Origin: an uncultured Pelagibacteraceae bacterium
GTDB taxonomy: Bacteria > Pseudomonadota > Alphaproteobacteria > Pelagibacterales > Pelagibacteraceae
DNA length: 64,000 bases
Reading direction: 5' to 3'
NCBI GenBank assembly: GCA_902627805.1
Contig: CACOKN010000001.1
Location: 124,001 to 188,000 of the forward strand
Under the pieces are notes generated by a model that saw nothing but the letters and a program-made list of their open reading frames with translations, searched no databases and was not told where the DNA came from. How positions within the stretch are numbered: position 1 is the stretch's first letter; each line of letters begins with the position of its first letter. A program made the position numbers and the translations under genes. This document shows, one piece after another, positions 45,509-56,388 of this stretch.

Positions 45509-48178
45509 TTAAATCATATTTCGAAGAACATATTGTAATATGCCTCCATTTTTATAATACTCTAGCTCATTTTTAGTATCTATTCTACAAAGTGCTTGGA
45601 TTGTTTTAATCTCACCTGAAGCATACTTAATTTCTACTTTAACTTTATCAGAAGGATTAATTCCATTTTCAAGATTGATTACACTTATCAATTCTGAACC
45701 AATTAATTTTAAGTTTTTCCTATCAATATTATCAATAAATTGTAATGGTAAAATACCCATCCCAATTAAGTTAGATCTATGAATTCTCTCAAAACTTTCA
45801 GCAATTACAGTCTTTACTCCTAAAAGTTTGGTTCCTTTCGCTGCCCAATCTCTTGACGAGCCAGTTCCGTATTCTTTTCCACCTATAACAACTAAATCTA
45901 TTCCTCTTTTTTTATATTCAACCACTGCATCATAAATTGGCATCACTTTTTTTTCTGGGTAAAGCGTTGTAAATCCACCTTCTGTGCCAGGTGCCATCTC
46001 ATTTCGTATTCTAATATTAGCAAATGTTCCTCTCATCATCACTTCATGATTTCCTCTTCTGGCGCCATAAGAATTATAATCTTTTGGTAAAATTTGGTGT
46101 TTCATAAAATATTCACCTGTAGGACTTTCTTTTTGAATATTACCAGCAGGAGATATATGATCTGTTGTTACCATATCACCCAAAATTAATAATGGACGAG
46201 CATCATGAATTTTTTTAAAACCTTCGGGTTGATCCGTAAGATTTTCAAAAAAAGGTGGTTTTTTTACATATGTAGAATTTTCTTCCCAATTATAAATACT
46301 ACTTTTTTCAGTTTTAATTTGTTGCCATTGTTTTGGTCCCTCAGAAACATTTGAATATCTTTTCACGAACATTTCTGGATTTAAAGATGATTTTAACACA
46401 TCTTCAATTTCTTTATTTGATGGCCAAATATCTTTCATAAAAATATCTTTGCCATTTTTATCTTTGCCGAAACTATCTTTATAAAAATCAAAATTCATAT
46501 GGCCAGCAAGAGCATAAGCAACGACTAATGGAGGTGAAGCGAGATAATTTGCTTTTATATGCGGTGAAATTCTACCCTCGAAATTTCTATTACCAGACAA
46601 TACTGAGACAGCATAGATGTTTTCTTTCTGAATAGAGTCAACAATCTCATCAGCTAATGGACCCGAATTTCCAATACATGTTGTGCAGCCATAACCAACT
46701 AGATGAAAACCAAGTTTATCTAAATAAGTATTCAAACCTGCATTCTCTAGATAGTCTGTAACAACTTGTGAACCAGGTGCTAATGAAGTTTTAACCCAAG
46801 GTTTTACCTCTAATCCTAATTCTACTGCTTTCTTAGCTAAAAGCCCTGCACCGATTAAAACATTTGGATTAGATGTGTTTGTACAAGATGTGATTGCTGC
46901 AATTAAAATAGATCCATCTTTTATTGAATATTCTTTATCTTTAACTTTTGAAGTTGAAAAATTTTTTTTACCAGTTACATCAGAAAAACTTTTCTTAAAA
47001 CTGGTTGAAGCATCGGTTAATAAGACCTTATCTTGTGGTCTTTTAGGTCCTGATATAGTAGGAACAATGGTTGTCATATCTAAAGTTAAAGTATCAGTGA
47101 ACTCAATATTTTCACTAGACCATAATCCTTGGGCTTTGGCATATTCCTCAACTATTTTAACCATAGTTTCATCTCTTCCTGAAAATTTTAAATACTTTAA
47201 AGTTTCTTCATCTATTGGAAAAAAACCACAGGTAGCTCCATACTCAGGTGCCATATTTGCAATTGTTGCACGATCAGCTAAAGTTAAATTTTTAAGACCA
47301 TCACCAAAAAACTCTACAAACTTTCCAACCACACCTTTATCTCTTAACATTTTTACAACTGTTAAAACTAAATCTGTTGCAGTAGTGCCTTCTGGCATTT
47401 TGTTTTTTACTTCAAAACCTATTACTTCAGGAATAAGCATCGAAATAGGTTGACCTAACATGCCAGCTTCTGCTTCAATACCACCTACTCCCCATCCTAA
47501 AACTGAGAGTCCATTAACCATGGTAGTATGACTATCGGTTCCTACTAATGTGTCTGGAAAAAGATAATTTTGTCCTTCAAACTCTTCACTCCATACTACT
47601 TTGGATAAGTATTCTAAATTTACCTGATGACAAATTCCAGTTCCAGGAGGAACTATTCTAAAGTTATTGAATGCTTGCTGACCCCATTTTAAAAAAGAAT
47701 ACCTCTCACCATTTCTATTAAATTCAATTTCAACATTTTTGTCGAATGAATCTGCTTTAGCAGACTGATCAACTTGAACTGAATGGTCGATAACAAGATC
47801 TACTGCGGAAAGTGGATTAATTGTATTAGGATCTTTATTTTTTTCTTTCACAGCTTCTCTCATAGCTGCCAGGTCAGCCACTGCAGGAATTCCTGTGTAA
47901 TCTTGTAATAATACTCTTGCAGGTCGATAAGCAATTTCTGTTTTAGATTTTTTTGATTTAAGCCAACCTTTAATTGCGTCAATTTGATTTTTTGTTACTG
48001 AAACATCATCTTCGTACCTTAATAAATTTTCTAACAAAACTTTAAGAGATTTTGGTAACTTTGAGATGCCCTCCAAACCATTTGCTTCTGCTTTTTTTAG
48101 TGAATAAAATTTGAATTTTTTGTTGTTTATTTCTATTTCAGATAACGTCTTGTATGAGTTGATTTTTCCTGGTTTCAT
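45509..48178 (-). CDS. acnA: Aconitate hydratase A
   Basis: 889 aa; VGTDSHTTMVNGLSVLGWGVGGIEAEA, ITSCTNTSNPNVLIGAG, GCTTCIGNSGPL, GGKEYGTGSSRDWAAKG. Confidence 0.96.
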   Translation of the reverse strand: MKPGKINSYKTLSEIEINNKKFKFYSLKKAEANGLEGISKLPKSLKVLLENLLRYEDDVSVTKNQIDAIKGWLKSKKSKTEIAYRPARVLLQDYTGIPAVADLAAMREAVKEKNKDPNTINPLSAVDLVIDHSVQVDQSAKADSFDKNVEIEFNRNGERYSFLKWGQQAFNNFRIVPPGTGICHQVNLEYLSKVVWSEEFEGQNYLFPDTLVGTDSHTTMVNGLSVLGWGVGGIEAEAGMLGQPISMLIPEVIGFEVKNKMPEGTTATDLVLTVVKMLRDKGVVGKFVEFFGDGLKNLTLADRATIANMAPEYGATCGFFPIDEETLKYLKFSGRDETMVKIVEEYAKAQGLWSSENIEFTDTLTLDMTTIVPTISGPKRPQDKVLLTDASTSFKKSFSDVTGKKNFSTSKVKDKEYSIKDGSILIAAITSCTNTSNPNVLIGAGLLAKKAVELGLEVKPWVKTSLAPGSQVVTDYLENAGLNTYLDKLGFHLVGYGCTTCIGNSGPLADEIVDSIQKENIYAVSVLSGNRNFEGRISPHIKANYLASPPLVVAYALAGHMNFDFYKDSFGKDKNGKDIFMKDIWPSNKEIEDVLKSSLNPEMFVKRYSNVSEGPKQWQQIKTEKSSIYNWEENSTYVKKPPFFENLTDQPEGFKKIHDARPLLILGDMVTTDHISPAGNIQKESPTGEYFMKHQILPKDYNSYGARRGNHEVMMRGTFANIRIRNEMAPGTEGGFTTLYPEKKVMPIYDAVVEYKKRGIDLVVIGGKEYGTGSSRDWAAKGTKLLGVKTVIAESFERIHRSNLIGMGILPLQFIDNIDRKNLKLIGSELISVINLENGINPSDKVKVEIKYASGEIKTIQALCRIDTKNELEYYKNGGILQYVLRNMI

Positions 48179-48181
48179 ATC

Positions 48182-48772
48182 TTATATATAAAATGTAATT
48201 ATGCTTAATAAAAGAAGCCCTGACATAACATAATTAAAGTACTTAATAAATTTATCATTTGTCGCAAATTTCCTCAAAAATTTACCTACAAAGGTCCACA
48301 ATGTAATACTTGTGACAGAAAATAGAAAAGCAAGAACAACTATTTGAGTCGCATAACTTATATAATTTACCCCTAATTCAACATAAGTAGAGACAACAAT
48401 AATTGCAACAGTGACGCCTTTAGGATTTAAATATTGAAATAAAAAAGTTTCAATAAATTTTACAGGATTTTCTTTTTGAGTTTCATTTGAAGAGGTTGAG
48501 AATGCGATTTTGTAAGCTAGATATATCAAAAATAAAGTCCCAAGATATCTAATGACTATTTGAATGATTGGAAATAATTTAAAAATATTTATTAAACCAA
48601 TCGACAAAAAAATCACTAATGAAGTAAACCCTAAAGTCACACCAAGAATATGAGGTATTGTTTTTTTTATCCCAAAATTAAATCCAGAGTAAGATGCGAC
48701 TACATTATTTGGACCCGGCGTATACGCTGTGACAAACCAAAATAAAGAAATTGATAATATTTCAGGATGCAT
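48182..48772 (-). CDS. LysE/RhtB-family amino-acid exporter
   Basis: 196 aa; TPGPNNVVASYSGFNFG, multiple TM segments, LNPKGVTVAI. Confidence 0.85.
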   Translation of the reverse strand: MHPEILSISLFWFVTAYTPGPNNVVASYSGFNFGIKKTIPHILGVTLGFTSLVIFLSIGLINIFKLFPIIQIVIRYLGTLFLIYLAYKIAFSTSSNETQKENPVKFIETFLFQYLNPKGVTVAIIVVSTYVELGVNYISYATQIVVLAFLFSVTSITLWTFVGKFLRKFATNDKFIKYFNYVMSGLLLLSIITFYI

Positions 48773-48774
48773 AC

Positions 48775-49116
48775 TTAGGCTATTGGAAGACCATTTTCTG
48801 ATTGTTGAGATGGATGAACGAGAATCACTTTGCCTTCCTTATCAATCGAACCTAAAATCAAAACTTGAGACACCACTCCAGCAATATTTTTTTCAGGAAA
48901 ATTACAAATCCCAATTACTTGTTTGCCTTTTAAATTATCCTCATTGTAATAATGAGTAATTTGTGCTGAAGATTGTTTAATTCCTATCTCTTTTCCAAAA
49001 TCCACCTCAATTACTAAAGATGGTTTTCTTGCTTTCTCATTTTTTTTTACAGAAATTACTGTCCCTACTCGTATGTCAACTTTATCAAATATATCGTATG
49101 TTATTTGTTCTTTCAT
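48775..49116 (-). CDS. csaA: CsaA-like tRNA-binding-domain protein
   Basis: 113 aa; FDKVDIRVGTVISVKKNEKARKPSLVIEVDFGKEIGIKQSSAQI. Confidence 0.85.
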   Translation of the reverse strand: MKEQITYDIFDKVDIRVGTVISVKKNEKARKPSLVIEVDFGKEIGIKQSSAQITHYYNEDNLKGKQVIGICNFPEKNIAGVVSQVLILGSIDKEGKVILVHPSQQSENGLPIA

Positions 49117-49145
49117 AAATCCCGTATATATATTAGTTATTATTC

Positions 49146-50336
49146 ATGAGTACAGAAATTAATATTGAAAAATTATATGAAAATTGCATCAAAATTTTGA
49201 CCGATTTAATCGGTTTTAAAACAATTTCTGGAGACGATAATAGTAATTTAATTAATTATTGTGAAGAGTACCTTCACAAATTAGGTGCAACCTCATTTAA
49301 AACTTTTGATCAGGAAAAGAAAAGAGTTAATCTTTTTGCTACATTTAAAGCGAAAAAAACAAACGGAATAAAACCAATTATCTTATCTGGTCATACTGAT
49401 ACTGTTCCAGTTTCGAAAAATTGGAGCACTGATCCTTTTAAAGCTACAATCATAGATGATAAACTTTATGGTAGAGGTGCATGTGATATGAAAGGTTTTA
49501 TCGCGTGTGTTTTAGCTTATGCCCCAATCTATTCAAAAATTGAGTTAAATAGAGATATTCATTTTTCATTCACATTTGATGAAGAGACTGCTTGTCTTGG
49601 TGCGCCAATCTTGATTGAGGAATTAAAAAAAAGAAAAATTCAAGACGGCATATGTATAATTGGTGAGCCGACTAAAATGAAAATTATAGATGCTCACAAA
49701 GGTTGTTATGAGTATACAACTTATTTTGAAGGTCTAGCTGGTCATAGTTCAATGCCACATAAAGGGGTTAGTGCTGTTGAGTTTGCTTCACGTTACGCAA
49801 ACAAACTCATTGAATTAAGACAGAACTTAAAAAAAAGAGCCCCTAAGGACTCGATATTTGATCCGCCCTTTTCAACTTTGCAAGTAGGAGGAATATTTGG
49901 TGGCATAGCACACAATGTGATAGCTGATAAATGTTATATTGAATGGGAGACTAGACCGGTAGTGAAAGAAGATGGAGTTTTTTTAAATCAAGAAATAGAT
50001 AGGTATGCTAATGAAATTTTACTGCCAGAAATGAGAAAAGTTTTTCCAAATTCAAAGATAACTAAAAAGATAATTGGTGAAGTAACTGGTTTTGATCGTG
50101 TTAAAAACTCAGAGGCTTGTGAGCTAGTTTCAAGTTTGACTGGGGACAATTCGAGAGAGGTTGTTTCTTTTGGCACTGAAGCTGGCTTGTTTCAAGAGAT
50201 TGGGATGAGCACTGTTGTTTGTGGCCCTGGTTCGATTGAACAAGCTCACAAAGTTGATGAGTTTATTGAATTAAATGAAATAAAAAAATGTTTAAAATTT
50301 TTAGAGGGTCTTAAAAAAAAGTCTACTTTAAATTAA
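49146..50336 (+). CDS. argE: Acetylornithine deacetylase (M20 family)
   Basis: 396 aa; LSGHTDTVPVSKNWSTDPF, LYGRGACDMKGFIA, FTFDEETACLGAP, GEPTKMKII. Confidence 0.85.
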   Translation: MSTEINIEKLYENCIKILTDLIGFKTISGDDNSNLINYCEEYLHKLGATSFKTFDQEKKRVNLFATFKAKKTNGIKPIILSGHTDTVPVSKNWSTDPFKATIIDDKLYGRGACDMKGFIACVLAYAPIYSKIELNRDIHFSFTFDEETACLGAPILIEELKKRKIQDGICIIGEPTKMKIIDAHKGCYEYTTYFEGLAGHSSMPHKGVSAVEFASRYANKLIELRQNLKKRAPKDSIFDPPFSTLQVGGIFGGIAHNVIADKCYIEWETRPVVKEDGVFLNQEIDRYANEILLPEMRKVFPNSKITKKIIGEVTGFDRVKNSEACELVSSLTGDNSREVVSFGTEAGLFQEIGMSTVVCGPGSIEQAHKVDEFIELNEIKKCLKFLEGLKKKSTLN

Positions 50337-51766
50337 TTCCAGCCACCAACAGCTTTCACTTCTAAAAATTCTTCAAGACCATGTTCACCAGCTTCTCTAC
50401 CAATTCCAGAATGTTTAAAGCCTCCAAATGGTGCATCTACAGCAATACCAGCTCCATTTACGTCTACCATTCCTGATCTTAACTTTCTTGCAACTCTTTT
50501 AACTTTTTCTTTGTCTTGCGTTTGAATGTAATTTGTCAATCCATAAGGAGTATCATTAGCAATTTTAATTGCTTCCTCTTCATTTTCAAAAGGCATTACT
50601 GATAACACTGGACCAAAAATTTCTGTTCTTGCAACTTCCATATCATTTTTAACATCAACAAAAACTGTAGGTTTGACAAAGTATCCTTTTTCAAATCCCT
50701 CTGGTTTACCAGCTCCTCCAGCAACTAATTTTGCACCCTCATCAATACCCTTTTTAATTAAAGTTTGGATTTTATTATATTGAGTTTCAGAAATAACAGG
50801 ACCAATATGCTCTCCCTCCTTCTTTGGATCACCAACCTCAAAATTTTCAGTATATTTTTTTAATCTTTCTACAGCTTCATTATACATTGATTTTTCGACA
50901 AGCATCCTAGTTGGAGCATTACACGACTGACCAGAATTCCTGAAACATCTTAAAGCTCCTCTTTCAATAGCATCTGGATCAGCATCTTTAAAAATTATAT
51001 TTGCTCCCTTTCCTCCTAATTCTAAACTTACTCTTTTGAAATCTTTAGCTGCATTTTGTGAAATTAATGCTCCAGCTCGAGTAGAGCCAGTAAATGAAAT
51101 CATATTGACGTCAGGATGACTTGTAAGTGCATTACCAGTAGTTTCACCATCTCCATTTACTAAATTGAATACCCCAGCAGGAAATTTTGTTTCATCAATT
51201 AATTCTGCTAGAATCATTGAAGATAAGGGAGCAAGTTCAGATGGTTTTAAAATCATAGTACAGCCAGAAGCTAAAGCTGGTGCAACTTTAAGACAAACTT
51301 GGTTCATTGGCCAGTTCCATGGTGTAATCAAAGCACACACACCTTTTGGCTCATAAATTAATCTTTGATTTGGAGCATGCTCACCTAAAGGTTTTTCAAA
51401 TTCAAAATTTTTAAGATATCTAATAAATGATTTTAGATGTGCCGCACCTGTACCTGCTTGTAGTTTTGTTGCAAAGTCTTTGGGAGCTCCCATTTCTGTG
51501 GTAATAGCTGCAGCAATATCTGCCCATCTTTTTTTATAATTTTCGTACAATTTTTCTAATAATCTTATTCTTTCCTCTTTAGGGGAAAATGCCCAAGTGC
51601 TATAAGCTTTTTTTGCTGAACTTACTGCATAATCAATATCTTCTTTATTACCTAAAGAAATAACCGCACAATTTTCCTCTGTAGCAGGATTAATTACTTT
51701 TATTTCTTGTTTACTTTTCGGAGCAACCCATTTTCCATCGATGTAAAAATTTTTTTTATTTTCCAT
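50333..51766 (-). CDS. NAD(P)-dependent aldehyde dehydrogenase
   Basis: 477 aa; TPWNWPMNQ, SFTGSTRAG, LELGGKGANI, GQSCNAPTR catalytic Cys. Confidence 0.92.
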   Translation of the reverse strand: MENKKNFYIDGKWVAPKSKQEIKVINPATEENCAVISLGNKEDIDYAVSSAKKAYSTWAFSPKEERIRLLEKLYENYKKRWADIAAAITTEMGAPKDFATKLQAGTGAAHLKSFIRYLKNFEFEKPLGEHAPNQRLIYEPKGVCALITPWNWPMNQVCLKVAPALASGCTMILKPSELAPLSSMILAELIDETKFPAGVFNLVNGDGETTGNALTSHPDVNMISFTGSTRAGALISQNAAKDFKRVSLELGGKGANIIFKDADPDAIERGALRCFRNSGQSCNAPTRMLVEKSMYNEAVERLKKYTENFEVGDPKKEGEHIGPVISETQYNKIQTLIKKGIDEGAKLVAGGAGKPEGFEKGYFVKPTVFVDVKNDMEVARTEIFGPVLSVMPFENEEEAIKIANDTPYGLTNYIQTQDKEKVKRVARKLRSGMVDVNGAGIAVDAPFGGFKHSGIGREAGEHGLEEFLEVKAVGGWN

Positions 51767-51786
51767 ATCACACTCCTAACCTTTCC

Positions 51787-52749
51787 TTATTTTTTTGCAA
51801 ACAAATTAGTAAGTTCATAAACAATTGTTGCTGCAGCTAAAGATGTTACCTCCGCATGATCATATGCTGGGGATACTTCAACTACATCTGCTGAGATTAA
51901 ATTCATTCCTGACAAACCCCGAATTACATTAACCATTTCTCTTGAAGTCATTCCTGCAATTTCTGGTGTACCTGTTCCTGGGGCAAAAGCTGGATCTAAA
52001 ACATCTATATCAATTGATAAGTAAAATGGATTATCTCCAACTCTTTTTTTTATCCTTTCAGCTATTTTATCAGTTCCCTCTGTTTGAAATTCATCACAAT
52101 GAATTATTTTAAATCCAAAACTTTCATCATTTTTAATATCATCTCTACTATACAAAGGTCCTCTAATACCTACATGCATAGAAGCATCGTCTAAAAATAA
52201 ATTCTCTTCTCTTGCACGTCTGAATGGAGTTCCATGCGTATAAGGTGCCCCAAAATAAGTATCCCATGTATCTAAATGAGCATCAAAATGAACTAAAGCA
52301 ACTGGGCCTTTATTAATTTTGTTTACTGCTTTTAATAAAGGAAATGCAATTGTATGGTCACCACCTAAACTAATTATGCCTCCAGTTTTTTTCAGTAAAT
52401 CTGTAGCACCTTCTTCAATTTGTTTGATCGACTCATTAATATTAAAAGGATTACACGAAATGTCTCCAGCATCAGCAACTTGTTGTACTTTAAATGGTTC
52501 TACATCATAACTCGGATGATAATTTGTTCTTAAGTGTCTCGAAGCTTGTCTAATGCTTTGAGGACCAAACCTTGCTCCTGGCCTATAACTTGTGCCTGCA
52601 TCAAAAGGAATACCAACTATTGCAACATCACAATACTCAACATCTCTCAATTCTGGTAATCGTGCAAAAGTCGAGGGTCCTGCAAATCGTGGTACTTTGG
52701 TTCCACTTACTGGTTGGATTGGTTCCTTGGTACTTTTTTTTTTCATCAT
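51787..52749 (-). CDS. speB: Agmatinase/ureohydrolase family protein
   Basis: 320 aa; GGDHTIAFPL, VHFDAHLDTWD, SIDIDVLDPAFAPGTGTPE. Confidence 0.85.
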   Translation of the reverse strand: MMKKKSTKEPIQPVSGTKVPRFAGPSTFARLPELRDVEYCDVAIVGIPFDAGTSYRPGARFGPQSIRQASRHLRTNYHPSYDVEPFKVQQVADAGDISCNPFNINESIKQIEEGATDLLKKTGGIISLGGDHTIAFPLLKAVNKINKGPVALVHFDAHLDTWDTYFGAPYTHGTPFRRAREENLFLDDASMHVGIRGPLYSRDDIKNDESFGFKIIHCDEFQTEGTDKIAERIKKRVGDNPFYLSIDIDVLDPAFAPGTGTPEIAGMTSREMVNVIRGLSGMNLISADVVEVSPAYDHAEVTSLAAATIVYELTNLFAKK

Positions 52750-52799
52750 AAAACTCTATCACATTCTTACAATTTGGAATATCTTCAATAATACTTTTT

Positions 52800-53522
52800 A
52801 TGAAATTATTTAAGTTCATTTTATTATATTTATTTTTAATTTCTTCTGTGCAAGCAGATACGATTTATCAATTGATTAAGATCCCAAATCTTGAAATTTA
52901 TAATATCAAAACTACTAATAGTCTGAGATATCTTTACGCTAAAAAACCTTTTACGATTGGGGTAGATAACAATATTAATTGTTTTAAATCATCAAAACGA
53001 GATTTAGATCAAAAGTACGAAATTATAGAAAAAAATTTAAAAAGATATTCTCGAAGTTTTTTAAAAAAAATAAATTTAAAATATATTGTTCTTTGTGAAG
53101 ATTTATCAATTTCAGGAATTAATACTGCTGGAATACCTGACAATGTGATGAAAACTTTAATTGTTGATATTAAATTTAATAATAAATATTTTGAAAGAGT
53201 ATTACATCATGAAGTCTTTCATATAATCAATGATAGTTTTAAGGAAATTTTTAATGAAAAAACTTGGTCAAGTTTCAATTCAGATAGCTTTAATTATGCA
53301 AAATGTTCTTCTTGCACAAAAAAAATAGGTCTTGATACTTATTCTAAAACTGATGGTTTTATTACTGAATATTCAAAATCAACCGCTTCTGAAGATATGG
53401 CAGAAGTTTTTTCTCATTTAATGCATGGGAATTTACCAAAACAAATTGATCCTATTCTTCAAAAAAAGATAGATTTTATCAGATCAGGTTTGCTTAGAAT
53501 TGATCAAAGTTTCAATTTATGA
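52800..53522 (+). CDS. Secreted putative zinc metallopeptidase (HExxH)
   Basis: 240 aa; signal peptide, VLHHEVFHIIND, downstream FITEYSKSTASEDMAEVFSHLM. Confidence 0.65.
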   Translation: MKLFKFILLYLFLISSVQADTIYQLIKIPNLEIYNIKTTNSLRYLYAKKPFTIGVDNNINCFKSSKRDLDQKYEIIEKNLKRYSRSFLKKINLKYIVLCEDLSISGINTAGIPDNVMKTLIVDIKFNNKYFERVLHHEVFHIINDSFKEIFNEKTWSSFNSDSFNYAKCSSCTKKIGLDTYSKTDGFITEYSKSTASEDMAEVFSHLMHGNLPKQIDPILQKKIDFIRSGLLRIDQSFNL

Positions 53523-54166
53523 TTAAAAAAATTAAAGCTTCAAAGTCAGAGAAGATAATTTTTTTTTTCTTAATATCTTTAGCTATTTTTTCTCTAAGTT
53601 CCTTTTTTTTGATAAAGAATAAATGCTTATTTGTTAAAAATTATAATCCAGAAAAACTTTCTTTTGATAAGCCAAATAATATTGCGATTTTAAATGTTGA
53701 ATGTGGGAATGTAATTATTGAATTATATCCAAATATTTCTCCAAACGCGGTTGAAAGATTTAAAACATTGGTGAGGTCCAAAGCTTACGACGATGTTGCA
53801 TTTCATAGAGTAATTAAAGACAATCTTGTACAGGCAGGTGATTTGGAATTTGGTAAAAAAGGAAATATTGATTATGGAAAAATCGGAACAGGGCAATCAG
53901 GATTAGGAACCATAAAATCAGAAATAGGTGTCCCATTTGACTATGAAAGAGGAAGTGTGGGTCTTGCAAGAACTCAAAAATATAACACTGAGGATAGTCA
54001 ATTTTTCATCACGCTCAAAGATGAGCCATTATACGAGAGTGAATATACACCGATTGGAAAAGTAATTTATGGAATAGAAGCACTAGAAAAAATAAAATAT
54101 CTGGATAAGTCTGAGTATGTTCTAAGGCCTGACTTTATAAATTCTATTAAAATGTTAATTGACTAA
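53519..54166 (+). CDS. Membrane-anchored cyclophilin-type peptidyl-prolyl isomerase
   Basis: 215 aa; N-terminal TM, FHRVIKDNLVQAGD, SQFFITLKDEPLYESEYTPIGKV. Confidence 0.88.
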   Translation: MIKKIKASKSEKIIFFFLISLAIFSLSSFFLIKNKCLFVKNYNPEKLSFDKPNNIAILNVECGNVIIELYPNISPNAVERFKTLVRSKAYDDVAFHRVIKDNLVQAGDLEFGKKGNIDYGKIGTGQSGLGTIKSEIGVPFDYERGSVGLARTQKYNTEDSQFFITLKDEPLYESEYTPIGKVIYGIEALEKIKYLDKSEYVLRPDFINSIKMLID

Positions 54167-56377
54167 AGGTTTACCAGTAGCCAAGGTGTGTTTAATCCTA
54201 TCTTGAGTATTTTTAGTTTCAATTAATTTCATAAAAGCATCTAGTTCTAATTTAAATAAATCATCTTCTGTCAACACTTTATCAATTGTAGTTTCACCAC
54301 CACTCAAAACGTAGGCTAATTCTTTTGCAACTTCTACCCCATGATCTAAGATTATTTTATCATTATAGAGTTTTTCTAAGATTTTATACATTTCTCCAAT
54401 AACTGCTTTCCCAGGTAAGTTAAACTTAAGTTCGTTAGGTGCTTTAAAATCTTTGTTTTCATCTAAGATTTTTTTTGAAACTTCTAATAAACTATTTCTA
54501 TTCATAATTTTTTTATTTTCAGGCAGTAAGTATTTCAATGGCTCAGCTTCAACAGGTGATGTTGCTGTTTTTCCATAACCAATGATATCAAAAACTTTTA
54601 ATGGTGCATAATTTGGATCTTTTTTTGCCTCTTCTGTATCTAGCCATCTAGCTAACATTTCTTTACATCCTCCACCAGCTGGAATTAAACCTACAATAGT
54701 TTCTACCAGACCAATTACAATATTTGTATGTGAAGCAACAAAATTACTTTGTACTAAAACTTCAAATCCACCTCCTAAAGTAAGTCCTGATGGTGCAGAT
54801 ATAACTGAGTGTTTAGAGTACTTTAGATGTTTACATGTTTCTTGGAAATATTTAATAAATTTCTCAATTGATTTAAAATCATTTTTGTCAGCGAATTCCA
54901 TTGTATAGGTTAAATTTACGCCTGCAGAAAATTGCATACTTTCATTAATTATAATCAAAGGCTTATCGGTTGCTTTCTTTAAAGCATCCATTGAATCATA
55001 ATCTAATGCGTTAGCTTTTGTGGTAAATTCAACTATATTATAATCATTGAATCTATAAATAGATGCTGAACTATTTCCGTCAACACTCGTCGCTGTTTTC
55101 TTAACCTTACCTAGAGTTTCTATTGCTGTATATTTTTGCCTCCCACCATAAAAGTTTTCATTTTTTGTCTTACTTAAATTTTCTAAAAAATTATTTTCGT
55201 TAAAATTTTCAACTTTCTCAAAAAAGTTTTTAACGCCAATCTCCTCTAGCATTTCAAAGGGTCCTTTAGCCCAGTTAAACCCTAACCTCATAGCCTCATC
55301 AATATCATTAAATTCTTTTGTTATTTCGGGCACTAATGATGAAGCATATTTAATGATCTTTTCTAATACTGACCAAGCATATTCACCATATTTATCATTC
55401 CTGTTAATGAGACTTTTCAGATCAACTTTATCAGATTTAATATCAATTTTTTTACTCGGAGAATAATCACCAGTTTGCAGATTGATAGCTTCCATTACTT
55501 TGCCACTATCAGTTTTCTTCATTCTGTAGAAACCCCCCTTGCCCTTTCTACCTGTATATCCAGTTTCAATTAACTTTTTTACTAGAGGAATTTCTTTTGC
55601 AACTTCATGAAATTTATCTGTTTCAGGTAATTCTTTAATAAAACTTTTTAAGACATCAGCCATTAGATCAATGCCAATTAAATCATAAAGCCCAAAAACT
55701 CCTGTTTTTGGAATGCCCATTGGTCTACCAAATATTGCATCCGCTTCCTCTACGGATAGTTTCATTTTGAACGCTTCAGTCATTGCTATTTGCATTGCGT
55801 AAACGCCAACTCTATTACCTAAAAAACCTGGAGTATCATTACAAACAATAGCTCCTTTTCCAAGCTCAAGTTCACAAAATTCTTTTAATTGGTTTATTTT
55901 ATTTAAGTCATTGTCTTCATTTTTAACAATTTCCAAAAGACCCATATATCTGACAGGATTAAAAAAATGAGTTATACAAAAATCCTTTTTTTGTTCTTTA
56001 TCTAAATTTTGAGATAAAACTTTAATAGGTATTGAAGAGGTATTGGAGGAAACAATTGCACCATCTTTTCTGCTTTTAAAAATTTTTTCATAGATTTGAT
56101 GTTTGATATCTATTCTCTCCACTACTGCTTCAACAACCCAATCAGCTTTTTCAACAACTGAAAAGTCATCTTCAATATTTCCAACTTTAATATTTTTTAT
56201 TTTTGATTTATCAATTAATAAAGGTGGTCTAGATTTGTGAATTCTTTCTCTGGCATTTTCACTAATTTCAGTTTTTAAATCTAAAAGAGTTACAGGGATA
56301 TTAGCATTACACAAATGAGCTGCTATACCACTTCCCATTGTTCCAGACCCAATCACTACTACATTCTTTATTTTCAT
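54155..56377 (-). CDS. 3-hydroxyacyl-CoA dehydrogenase/enoyl-CoA hydratase bifunctional protein (FadB/FadN-like)
   Basis: 740 aa; GSGTMGSGIAAHLCNANIPVTLLDL, THFFNPVRYMGLLEIV, C-terminal crotonase-like GLTLGGGFEVLVQSN. Confidence 0.88.
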   Translation of the reverse strand: MKIKNVVVIGSGTMGSGIAAHLCNANIPVTLLDLKTEISENARERIHKSRPPLLIDKSKIKNIKVGNIEDDFSVVEKADWVVEAVVERIDIKHQIYEKIFKSRKDGAIVSSNTSSIPIKVLSQNLDKEQKKDFCITHFFNPVRYMGLLEIVKNEDNDLNKINQLKEFCELELGKGAIVCNDTPGFLGNRVGVYAMQIAMTEAFKMKLSVEEADAIFGRPMGIPKTGVFGLYDLIGIDLMADVLKSFIKELPETDKFHEVAKEIPLVKKLIETGYTGRKGKGGFYRMKKTDSGKVMEAINLQTGDYSPSKKIDIKSDKVDLKSLINRNDKYGEYAWSVLEKIIKYASSLVPEITKEFNDIDEAMRLGFNWAKGPFEMLEEIGVKNFFEKVENFNENNFLENLSKTKNENFYGGRQKYTAIETLGKVKKTATSVDGNSSASIYRFNDYNIVEFTTKANALDYDSMDALKKATDKPLIIINESMQFSAGVNLTYTMEFADKNDFKSIEKFIKYFQETCKHLKYSKHSVISAPSGLTLGGGFEVLVQSNFVASHTNIVIGLVETIVGLIPAGGGCKEMLARWLDTEEAKKDPNYAPLKVFDIIGYGKTATSPVEAEPLKYLLPENKKIMNRNSLLEVSKKILDENKDFKAPNELKFNLPGKAVIGEMYKILEKLYNDKIILDHGVEVAKELAYVLSGGETTIDKVLTEDDLFKLELDAFMKLIETKNTQDRIKHTLATGKPLVN

Positions 56378-56388
56378 GAAATTTTTTT

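Noticed and set aside
46875-47453. 192-aa plus-strand ORF
   Set aside because: Entirely antisense to strongly supported acnA; no domain, typical shadow ORF.
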